Shown here piece by piece: positions 1 through 5,016 of a stretch of DNA of 7,016 nt. The stretch is taken from the NCBI GenBank assembly GCA_017354595.1, contig JAFMQQ010000161.1:1-7016 (forward strand), in the 5' to 3' direction. The translations under genes and the position numbers were made by a program. The number at the start of each line of letters is the position of its first letter. Within the stretch, counting starts at the first letter, position 1. The DNA comes from Micromonosporaceae bacterium (lineage in GTDB: Bacteria; Actinomycetota; Actinomycetes; Mycobacteriales; Micromonosporaceae). A model generated the notes under the pieces. The model searched no databases. It saw only the letters and a list, made by a program, of their open reading frames with translations, and was not told where the DNA came from.

Positions 1-12
1 GCGCGTTCTGCC

Positions 13-51
13 TTTACTTCACGCCAGTTGTTGGCTAAACTTCTGGCGTGA
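13..51 (+). promoter_or_regulatory. Promoter and probable autoregulatory operator of the toxin-antitoxin operon
   Basis: A -35-like hexamer TTTACT (13-18) and a -10-like hexamer TAAACT (36-41) are separated by 17 bp. Six bases after the -10 comes the GTG start codon of the antitoxin (48-50), with no Shine-Dalgarno sequence between, so the mRNA may be leaderless. A perfect 9-bp inverted repeat, TCACGCCAG (19-27) and CTGGCGTGA (43-51), flanks the -10 with a 15-bp spacer. Antitoxins of the Phd/YefM class usually repress their own operon by binding palindromes over the promoter, so this repeat is the natural operator candidate. The hexamers and repeat are seen directly; the function is inferred. 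Confidence 0.6.
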
Positions 52-341
52 CTATTCTCCCGTTCACGGAGGCTCGCAACCGCCTCTCCGAGCTGGTCGA
101 CGAGGTGGACCGCACCCATGTACGGGTCGAGATCACCCGGCACGGGTTCCCGGTCGCCGTCCTCATCTCCCCCCACGACCTGGAGGCACTGGAAGAGACC
201 ATCGACGTGCTCTCCAGCCCGGCAGCGATGCGCCAGCTCGCTGAGTCGCGCCGCGCGGTCGAGACCGGCGAGCTGCTCGACGCCGACGACCTCGAGCAGC
301 TCATGGCCAGGCGGCGGCACCGCAGCGGCACCCGCCGGTGA
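48..341 (+). CDS. Antitoxin of a type II toxin-antitoxin system, Phd/YefM family
   Basis: A 97-residue protein beginning with GTG. The N-terminus (MTILPFTEARNRLSELVDEV, residues 1-20) matches the Phd/YefM pattern of a short beta strand, a 'seARa.Lsel.d.V' helix, then a strand with ITRHGFPVAVLIS (residues 29-41) and a SPHDLEALEET helix. This half forms the dimeric DNA-binding fold. The acidic C-terminal half (about 45-85) is expected to be the flexible part that wraps around and neutralises the toxin. The start is set by homology: the strand and first helix begin right at GTG48, and the first in-frame ATG (118) would remove them. The stop overlaps the toxin start (GTGA, 338-341), so the two are translationally coupled. 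Acts in the cytoplasm as toxin inhibitor and likely operon repressor. Confidence 0.92.
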   Translation: MTILPFTEARNRLSELVDEVDRTHVRVEITRHGFPVAVLISPHDLEALEETIDVLSSPAAMRQLAESRRAVETGELLDADDLEQLMARRRHRSGTRR

Positions 342-631
342 GTGGCTCCGGCGAGGTTCGGAGATACAGATTGCTGATAACCCGCCCGGCCGCACGGGCG
401 CTGGCACTCCGGCTGCCGGAGAAGGTGGCCACGGCGGCATACGAGTTCATCACCGGCATCCTGGTCGAGAAGCCGACTCTGGTCGGCAAGCCGCTGCTTC
501 TGCCGCCCTACGATGGCACCTGGTCGGCCCGCCGCGGCACCTACCGCATTCTGTACGAGATCGATGAGAAGAAGTCCGTCGTCATCGTGACAGCTGTCGA
601 GCACCGGTCGGATGCATACCGGTCCCACTGA
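338..631 (+). CDS. Toxin of a type II toxin-antitoxin system, RelE/ParE superfamily
   Basis: A 97-residue basic protein starting at a GTG that overlaps the antitoxin stop by 4 nt, with no separate ribosome binding site, so it is probably translated by coupling. The layout is RelE-like: a first strand RYRLLITRPAARALA (residues 9-23), helices around 25-46, then GKPLLLPPYDGTWSARRGTYRILYEID (50-76), the usual 'G.kpL.g...G.wr.R.G.YRvlYeid' core, and a C-terminal strand VVIVTAVEHRSDAYRSH (81-97). RelE-type members cleave mRNA on the ribosome. Arg65, Arg66, Arg70, Arg90 and Tyr94 are candidate RNA-contact or catalytic residues by analogy. ParE-type gyrase inhibition cannot be excluded, but the 'HR.DaYr' ending is common in RelE-like actinobacterial toxins. 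Length is normal and the frame is intact, so the toxin looks functional. Confidence 0.9.
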   Translation: MSGSGEVRRYRLLITRPAARALALRLPEKVATAAYEFITGILVEKPTLVGKPLLLPPYDGTWSARRGTYRILYEIDEKKSVVIVTAVEHRSDAYRSH

Positions 632-634
632 AGG

Positions 635-671
635 CGCCCGGCCCGCAACCGTGGTGGCCGCGGGCCGGGCG
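635..671. terminator. GC-rich hairpin between convergent genes, likely bidirectional terminator
   Basis: A perfect 12-bp inverted repeat, CGCCCGGCCCGC (635-646) and GCGGGCCGGGCG (660-671), with a 13-nt loop. It begins 4 bases after the toxin stop and ends 17 bases before the end of the glucanase gene on the other strand. No T-tract follows on either strand, as is common for actinobacterial hairpin terminators. Because it is symmetrical, it can serve both converging transcripts. Confidence 0.75.
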
Positions 672-688
672 GGTGCGCGATCGGCCGG

Positions 689-2542
689 TTACGGGTAACT
701 GACCAGGTAGCTCGGCACCCCGATCGCGTCGTTGTTGACCGGTGCGCCGGTGTCGTTGACGACATGGTCGATCGTGCCGGCGGACAGGTTCACCGTGAGC
801 ACGTCATGCAGGCGTACCCCTGGCGTATCCGGTACCTCGAACCCGTGCGCCGCATGGATCGACGGGTCGACATTCGTGAAGACATAGCTGCCACCACCCC
901 ACAGCTCGTGGGTGCGTACCGCCGGCGCCACCTTGTACGCCGCCCAGCCCAGCACGCCGTCATGCTGCCAGGCCGCCTGGTTCGGCGGGTCGTACGGCAG
1001 CTCGTTCTGGAAGAAGATGGTGGTGCCTTGCTCGCCGTTCCAGATCACGTTGTACTTCTGGTAGTGCTCCACGAACAGGCCCAGCGCGGTCACGTTGTTC
1101 CCGTTGACTACCAGTCCGGTGTCGGCCGTGTTGACGTCCCAGCCGACCGAGCCGGCGACACCGTGGTCGGCCCGCCAGGCCCAGATGTCATCGAGGATCA
1201 CGTAGTCACTGTTGACTTCCAGGGTGAGCGTCGCCTTGCCGACGTGCGGCCCGCCGACCCGGAAGAAGACATCGTGCAGCACGGTCGGGTCGGCCGGGTC
1301 GACCTGCTTGACACCCTCGCCGCTGTTGCCGTTGCGGGTGCCGACCTGTACCAGCACCGGCGAGTTGGCCGTGCCCGCGTCGACCGTCAGGCCGGCGATG
1401 TCGACACCCTTGACGTCGGCGACCTTCAACGGGGTCGCCCCGCCCACCGCGGTGAGCGTCGGTAGGCCGAGGCCGAGCACGATGGTGTCCGCTCGCTTGA
1501 TCTCGATCGATCTGTCCACATTGTACACACCGGGTGTCAGCAGCAGGTTCTTCCCCATCGCCAAAGCGTTGTTGATGGCCTGGATCGAATCGGCCGGTGT
1601 GGCCAGGTAGAAGTCGGACAGCGGGATGGAGTGCCCCGGCGTGGGACCGTCCACCCAGGACGGTCCGGCGGCGTTTCGCCGCACGTCCGGCACGAAGACC
1701 CGGTACCCGCCGGATCCGTCGAGGTACAGGAATGGCCGTTCCTTGCTGACCGCCGTGGTCGGCAGGTTGGTGTACGGCGGGTCCGGGAAGGACTGGGCCG
1801 GCGCACCCGTCACCCCGCTGAAGACCTGGTTCCACACCCCGTTGGACCACGAGCCGATGCTGCCGTCGCGGACCAGGAACTGTTGCTGCGACCCGTTGGT
1901 GATGTCGCCGGCCACCGAGTCGGCCATGAAGCCACCACTGGAGAACTGACTCCCGGCGGTGCAGTAGTCCATGAAGCTGAGCCCACCGCCGGTGATGTGC
2001 ACCCGGCGCATGGATGAGGCCTGTGAAACGGCCCAGAAGTCAGCCGAGGCACGGCAGCCGTCCAGCCCGGTACCGACCACGTTGATGGTCAGGTCGGACA
2101 GCGACCGCCAGAAGTTGCCCAGCGCATTGCAGTCGCCATCAGCGAAGCACCGGTTGTACACGTCGATGTGCCCGTTGATGGTGACATCGCTCGGGGACAG
2201 CCCGAGGCCGGCGACCTCGGTGTAGTACCCGACCTGGAAGATGAGCGGATGCGCGGCGCTGCCGTAGCTGCCGGGCTTGAACAGCAGCGCGTACCGGTTG
2301 GTACCCATCTCGTCGTTGACCTGCTGGGCGGCGACGGCGTCGACGGCCGCCTGGATCTCACTCTGCGGCATCGACGGATCGAAAACCTTCACATTGGGAC
2401 CGAGGCTGGCGAGAGCGTCGGGGGTTGCTGCGCCGGCGGCGCTGGTCGGCAGCGCGCTGAGCCCGGCGGCCAGCAGGATTGCGGCGCCGGCGACAAGCCA
2501 GCGACTGCGCACGCCGCGGGCTGGGACATGGACGGATAGCAT
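689..2542 (-). CDS. Secreted GH55-like exo-beta-1,3-glucanase (laminarinase), right-handed beta-helix enzyme
   Basis: A 617-residue protein. The start at ATG2542 is chosen because AAGGAAGGTGG lies just upstream and the protein then opens with a signal peptide: basic MLSVHVPARGVRSR, hydrophobic WLVAGAAILLAAGLSALP, and a likely cut near SAAGA (about residues 33-38). A GTG at 2626 would add 28 non-signal residues overlapping an operator. The mature part resembles Streptomyces GH55 enzymes: GPNVKVFDPSMP (48-59), RYALLFKPGSY, SQASSMRRVHI (173-183), SSGGFMADS, LFVEHYQKYNVIWNG (489-503) and FFQNELPYDPP (510-520). From memory of the SacteLam55A work, the catalytic acid there is Glu502, with Glu480, Gln176 and Ser198 also in the active site. 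The counterparts here appear to be Glu514, Glu492, Gln174 and Ser201/202, with the same 22-residue Glu-Glu spacing. GH55 enzymes release glucose from beta-1,3-glucan ends. No carbohydrate-binding module is seen. Automatic annotation may give misleading names such as adenylyl cyclase or pectate lyase-like. Confidence 0.83.
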   Translation of the reverse strand: MLSVHVPARGVRSRWLVAGAAILLAAGLSALPTSAAGAATPDALASLGPNVKVFDPSMPQSEIQAAVDAVAAQQVNDEMGTNRYALLFKPGSYGSAAHPLIFQVGYYTEVAGLGLSPSDVTINGHIDVYNRCFADGDCNALGNFWRSLSDLTINVVGTGLDGCRASADFWAVSQASSMRRVHITGGGLSFMDYCTAGSQFSSGGFMADSVAGDITNGSQQQFLVRDGSIGSWSNGVWNQVFSGVTGAPAQSFPDPPYTNLPTTAVSKERPFLYLDGSGGYRVFVPDVRRNAAGPSWVDGPTPGHSIPLSDFYLATPADSIQAINNALAMGKNLLLTPGVYNVDRSIEIKRADTIVLGLGLPTLTAVGGATPLKVADVKGVDIAGLTVDAGTANSPVLVQVGTRNGNSGEGVKQVDPADPTVLHDVFFRVGGPHVGKATLTLEVNSDYVILDDIWAWRADHGVAGSVGWDVNTADTGLVVNGNNVTALGLFVEHYQKYNVIWNGEQGTTIFFQNELPYDPPNQAAWQHDGVLGWAAYKVAPAVRTHELWGGGSYVFTNVDPSIHAAHGFEVPDTPGVRLHDVLTVNLSAGTIDHVVNDTGAPVNNDAIGVPSYLVSYP

Positions 2543-2560
2543 CTGCCACCTTCCTTCTCG
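2543..2560 (-). promoter_or_regulatory. Strong ribosome binding site that fixes the glucanase start
   Basis: Read on the minus strand, the bases just before the ATG at 2542 are GAGAAGGAAGGTGGCAG. The purine-rich AAGGAAGG core sits about 6 nt from the start codon. The match favours this start over the upstream in-frame GTG at 2626, which has no such site. Confidence 0.75.
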
Positions 2561-2612
2561 GATGCGGCCACGGCTCTGCCTCGGACCGGGCCATCGGGGC
2601 GACCGGGGCCGA

Positions 2613-2624
2613 GAGAGCGCTTTC
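2613..2624. promoter_or_regulatory. LacI-family operator candidate upstream of the glucanase gene
   Basis: GAGAGCGCTTTC is a 12-bp near-palindrome centred on AGCGCT, with 10 of 12 positions symmetric. It closely resembles the GAAAGCGCTTTC-type operators bound by LacI-family sugar repressors in actinobacteria; the cellulose repressor CebR binds the related TGGGAGCGCTCCCA. It lies about 70 bp upstream of the glucanase ATG, next to a weak -10-like TAGCGT on the minus strand (2633-2638). That places it near a possible transcription start, where a repressor would block. No LacI-type regulator gene lies in the window. Confidence 0.6.
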
Positions 2625-2696
2625 ACGGACGCACGCTACCCGGCGCCACCCCGCCGCACCAGATCATGTTCGTCAGGGGTCAGTGCCAGTACCGGT

Positions 2697-2716
2697 CGGC
2701 CCGCGATCGTGGGCCG
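2697..2716. promoter_or_regulatory. 20-bp near-palindrome in the divergent promoter region
   Basis: Half-sites CGGCCC (2697-2702) and GGGCCG (2711-2716) flank the core GCGATCGT. As double-stranded DNA, 18 of 20 positions are symmetric about the centre between 2706 and 2707. It sits between the LacI-like box and the transporter start, so it may be an operator for a dimeric regulator. In RNA it could instead form a 6-bp hairpin. The repeat is seen directly; the role is unknown. Confidence 0.35.
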
Positions 2717-2747
2717 CTGTTCCCTGGGCCGGATCGGCCGACCCGGA

Positions 2748-2766
2748 TTAGGTAAGGCTGTGCTTG
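2748..2766 (+). promoter_or_regulatory. DtxR/IdeR-type metal-responsive operator overlapping the transporter start
   Basis: The 19 bases from 2748 match the actinobacterial iron box TTAGGTTAGGCTAACCTAA at 13 positions by hand count. The left half is nearly perfect (TTAGGTAAGGCT, 11 of 12) and the right half is weak. The site covers the GTG start (2760-2762) of an NRAMP-family metal transporter, a gene class often repressed by DtxR or MntR-type regulators. Within it, TTAGGT (2748-2753) could act as a -10, or AGG (2750-2752) as a ribosome binding site. The match is visible; regulation by metal is inferred. Confidence 0.5.
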
Positions 2767-4076
2767 ACGAGATCGCGCGCCCGGCCGGCACCGTCGCGCC
2801 GGCGGCACGGCCTGCCCGCAGAGCCTGGCTGGCCGGCCTCGCGGTGCTGTGCGGCCCTGGGCTGATGGTGATGCTCGCCGATACCGACGCCGGCAGCGTG
2901 GTGACCGCGGCGCAGTCCGGCGCCCGGTACGGGTACCGCCTGGCGCTGTGGCAACTGGCCCTGATACCCGTGCTGTACCTGGTGCAGGAGATCACCGCCC
3001 GGCTCGGCCTGGGTACCGGGAAGGGACACGCCGCGCTGATCCGCGACCGGTTCGGCCTGGGCTGGGCGCTGCTGTCGGCCGGTACCCTCTTCGTCGCCTG
3101 CGTCGGCGCGCTGGTCACCGAGTTCGCCGGACTGGCCGGGGTCGGGGCGCTGGCCGGGGTACCGCGCCCGGTGGCGGTCGGGCTGCCGGCGGTGGCGCTG
3201 CCGGTGCTCGTACTCACCGGCCGGTACCGGCGGGTGGAGGTGGTCGGGGTGGCGATCGGCGCGCTGGAGCTGCTGTTCATCCCGGCGGCTGCGCTGGCCC
3301 ACCCGTCGGGCGGGGCGGCGCTGCACGGCCTGGCTCACCCGATCCTGCCGCGCAACGACTTCGTCATGCTGCTGGCCGCGAACGCGGGCGCCGTCATCAT
3401 GCCATGGATGGTCTTCTATCAACAGGGCGCGGTCATCGACAAGCGCCGCACGCTGCAGCCGGTACCCGGGCGGCCGGCCGCGGCCGCCGAACGCCGCGCG
3501 CTGCGGTCGGCCCGGCTGGATACCGCGCTCGGCGCGGTACTCACCCAGCTGGTGATGATCGCGGTCCTGGTCGCCACCGCGGCGACGATCGGCGCGGCGA
3601 ACCCGGGCGCCAGCCTGGCCAGTGTCGGCGACATCGCCAGCGGCCTGACCCCGTTCCTCGGCCGCACAACGGCGGCGCTGCTGTTCGGGATCGGCATGCT
3701 CGGCGCGGCCACGGTCGCGGCGCTGGTGGTCTGCGTCGCCGGCGCCTGGGGCATGGCCGAGGTTCTGGGTTGGCGGCACAGCCTCAACGACACCCCCCGC
3801 CACGCGGCCGGCTTCTACGCACTGGCGGTCGCCGGTACCGCCGCCGGTGCCGGACTGGTACTGGTCGCACCGGACCTGGTCCACCTCTCGGTCGACGTGG
3901 AGGTGATGAACGCCTGCCTGCTGCCGCTGGTACTCGGCTTCCTGCTGGTGCTGGAGCGGCACGCGCTGCCGCCGGCGATGCGCATGCGCGGCCTGCGCCG
4001 CGCGGTCACCTACCTGCTCACCGGTGCGGTCATCGCACTCGGCCTCTACGCCGCCGGTTCCACCCTCGCAGGTTGA
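2760..4076 (+). CDS. NRAMP-family divalent metal ion transporter with a non-canonical metal site
   Basis: A 438-residue integral membrane protein, a normal NRAMP length, with about 11 hydrophobic segments. TM1 begins at residues 22-40 (AWLAGLAVLCGPGLMVMLA) and carries DTDAGS (41-46). In the alignment Asp43-Ala-Gly-Ser46 replaces the hallmark DPGN motif, so the metal-binding Asp is kept and the Asn is Ser. ARLGLGTGKG (80-89) and TGRYRRVE (153-160) are typical family motifs. TM6 reads NAGAVIMPWMVFYQQ (208-222): Ala211 and Met214 of the A..MP site are kept, but the usual MPH and downstream His are Trp216 and Gln221. NRAMP proteins import Mn2+ or Fe2+ with protons; a related branch transports Mg2+. 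The substrate cannot be settled here. The start is GTG2760, as upstream codons do not resemble the family; GTG2709 is a less likely alternative. The DtxR-like box at the start suggests metal control. Confidence 0.88.
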   Translation: MLDEIARPAGTVAPAARPARRAWLAGLAVLCGPGLMVMLADTDAGSVVTAAQSGARYGYRLALWQLALIPVLYLVQEITARLGLGTGKGHAALIRDRFGLGWALLSAGTLFVACVGALVTEFAGLAGVGALAGVPRPVAVGLPAVALPVLVLTGRYRRVEVVGVAIGALELLFIPAAALAHPSGGAALHGLAHPILPRNDFVMLLAANAGAVIMPWMVFYQQGAVIDKRRTLQPVPGRPAAAAERRALRSARLDTALGAVLTQLVMIAVLVATAATIGAANPGASLASVGDIASGLTPFLGRTTAALLFGIGMLGAATVAALVVCVAGAWGMAEVLGWRHSLNDTPRHAAGFYALAVAGTAAGAGLVLVAPDLVHLSVDVEVMNACLLPLVLGFLLVLERHALPPAMRMRGLRRAVTYLLTGAVIALGLYAAGSTLAG

Positions 4077-4082
4077 CCCTGT

Positions 4083-4104
4083 CTGCGCCGCCTCGCCGGC
4101 GCAG
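4083..4104 (+). terminator. Hairpin terminator candidate after the transporter gene
   Basis: A perfect 8-bp stem, CTGCGCCG (4083-4090) and CGGCGCAG (4097-4104), with a 6-nt loop, begins 7 bases after the transporter stop codon. It has no T-tract. It separates the transporter from the following gene, which then needs its own promoter. Confidence 0.6.
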
Positions 4105-4122
4105 CGACCGACCGGCGACCAC

Positions 4123-4136
4123 TAGAGTCCCACCAT
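4123..4136 (+). promoter_or_regulatory. -10-like element for a probably leaderless transcript
   Basis: TAGAGT (4123-4128) fits the TAnnnT pattern of actinobacterial -10 boxes and ends 8 bases before the ATG at 4137. There is no purine-rich Shine-Dalgarno sequence between, so transcription may begin at or next to the start codon. No convincing -35 was found at the usual distance, where the preceding hairpin lies. Confidence 0.4.
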
Positions 4137-4934
4137 ATGACGACACAGCTGGAGAAGGCACAGGCGTTCCGGGCACTGCACGAGGAGAGCGTGTTCCTCA
4201 TTCCCAATCCCTGGGACGCCGGGTCGGCGAAGGTACTCGAATCGCTCGGCTTCAAGGCGCTCGCCACCACCAGCTCCGGCTTCGCGTTCACCCTCGGCCG
4301 GCGGGACGGCGGCGCGAACCTGCACGACGTCGTCGAGCACGTACGGAGGCTGACCGCCGCGACGAACCTGCCCGTCTCGGTCGACCTGGAGAACGGGTAC
4401 GGGCCGCGGCCGGAGCAGGCCGCGCTCGCCATCGCGCGGGTCGCCGAGGCCGGCGCGGTCGGTGGCTCCATCGAGGACTACGACCGGGATGACGGCGGCA
4501 TCTACCCGATCGGGGTGGCCGCCGAGCGGATCGCGGCCGCGGCCCAGGCCGCGCGCCGGCTTGACTTCCCGTTCACCCTGACCGGCCGGGCGGAGAACTT
4601 CCTGCACGGCAACCCCGACCTGGACGACACGATCGCGCGGCTGCACGCCTATCAGGAGGCCGGCGCGGACGTACTCTACGCACCCGGCCTCGGCACGCTC
4701 GACCAGATCCGCGCCGTCTGCACGGCACTCGACCGGCCGGTCAACGTACTGGCCGTGCCCGACCTCACGGTCGGCGTCATCGCCGCGGCCGGCGCCCGGC
4801 GGATCAGCGTCGGCGGCGGGCTGACCTGGGTGGCGGTCAATGCCATGGTCACCGCCGCCCGGCACATCAGCGACACGGGTGACCTCTCGGTGCTGAAGGT
4901 ACCGGTCCGGGTCGCCGATCTGCTGGATAGCTGA
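4137..4934 (+). CDS. Isocitrate lyase/phosphoenolpyruvate mutase superfamily protein
   Basis: A 265-residue cytoplasmic (beta/alpha)8-barrel protein of the small PEP mutase/isocitrate lyase type. Visible motifs are LIPNPWDAGSAKVLESLGF (21-39), TTSSGFA (44-50), SVDLENGYG (81-89) with Asp83 and Glu85 where family members bind Mg2+, GGSIED (109-114) with Glu113, TGRAENF (149-155) and a C-terminal RRISVGGG (221-228). The family makes or breaks C-C, C-P or C-O bonds in 2-oxo acids such as oxaloacetate, methylisocitrate or phosphonopyruvate. The KKCGH signature loop of true isocitrate lyase is absent and no phosphonate genes lie nearby, so the substrate is unknown. A lyase or hydrolase acting on a small carboxylic acid is the best guess. 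The ATG start fits the family N-terminus. Confidence 0.88.
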   Translation: MTTQLEKAQAFRALHEESVFLIPNPWDAGSAKVLESLGFKALATTSSGFAFTLGRRDGGANLHDVVEHVRRLTAATNLPVSVDLENGYGPRPEQAALAIARVAEAGAVGGSIEDYDRDDGGIYPIGVAAERIAAAAQAARRLDFPFTLTGRAENFLHGNPDLDDTIARLHAYQEAGADVLYAPGLGTLDQIRAVCTALDRPVNVLAVPDLTVGVIAAAGARRISVGGGLTWVAVNAMVTAARHISDTGDLSVLKVPVRVADLLDS

Positions 4935-4953
4935 CTCAGGGGGCCGAACAACC

Positions 4954-4982
4954 TTGTCATGACGTATCGATGGGACGAGCAT
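4954..4982 (+). promoter_or_regulatory. Possible promoter of the MetE-like gene
   Basis: TTGTCA (4954-4959) matches the -35 consensus at five of six positions. Seventeen bases later GAGCAT (4977-4982) is a weak -10. An 8-bp palindrome, GTCATGAC (4956-4963), overlaps the -35 and might be an operator. The gap of 82 bases to the previous gene leaves room for an own promoter, but readthrough from upstream is also possible. No cobalamin or SAM riboswitch fits in this gap. Confidence 0.35.
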
Positions 4983-5016
4983 GACCGGGGGACGTTCCCA
5001 CTGTGGAGGATGGTCG

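Noticed and set aside
35..628. A 197-codon minus-strand frame over the toxin-antitoxin genes
   Set aside because: Ser/Arg-rich shadow; both plus-strand proteins have convincing family patterns and overlapping stop/start codons.
689..2626. GTG2626 as start of the glucanase
   Set aside because: It would place a 28-residue Arg/Pro-rich segment before the signal peptide and put the operator at its first codons; ATG2542 has a strong ribosome binding site.
2277..2759. Upstream extension of the transporter frame
   Set aside because: The frame stays open through the 5' part of the glucanase gene, but these residues are Arg/Ser/Ala-rich, not NRAMP-like, and overlap a gene on the other strand. GTG2760 gives a normal family length.
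2748..3962. A 404-codon minus-strand frame opposite the transporter
   Set aside because: Gln/Arg-rich composition without any domain pattern; it is the antisense of a hydrophobic protein gene.
4137..4934. Glyoxylate-cycle isocitrate lyase or phosphonate-forming PEP mutase
   Set aside because: The KKCGH loop of isocitrate lyase is absent, the protein is short, and no phosphonopyruvate decarboxylase or other phosphonate gene is adjacent.
4935..5016. Cobalamin or SAM riboswitch before the MetE-like gene
   Set aside because: The gap is only 82 bases, too short for these elements together with a promoter, and no conserved cobalamin-box or SAM-aptamer pattern was seen.
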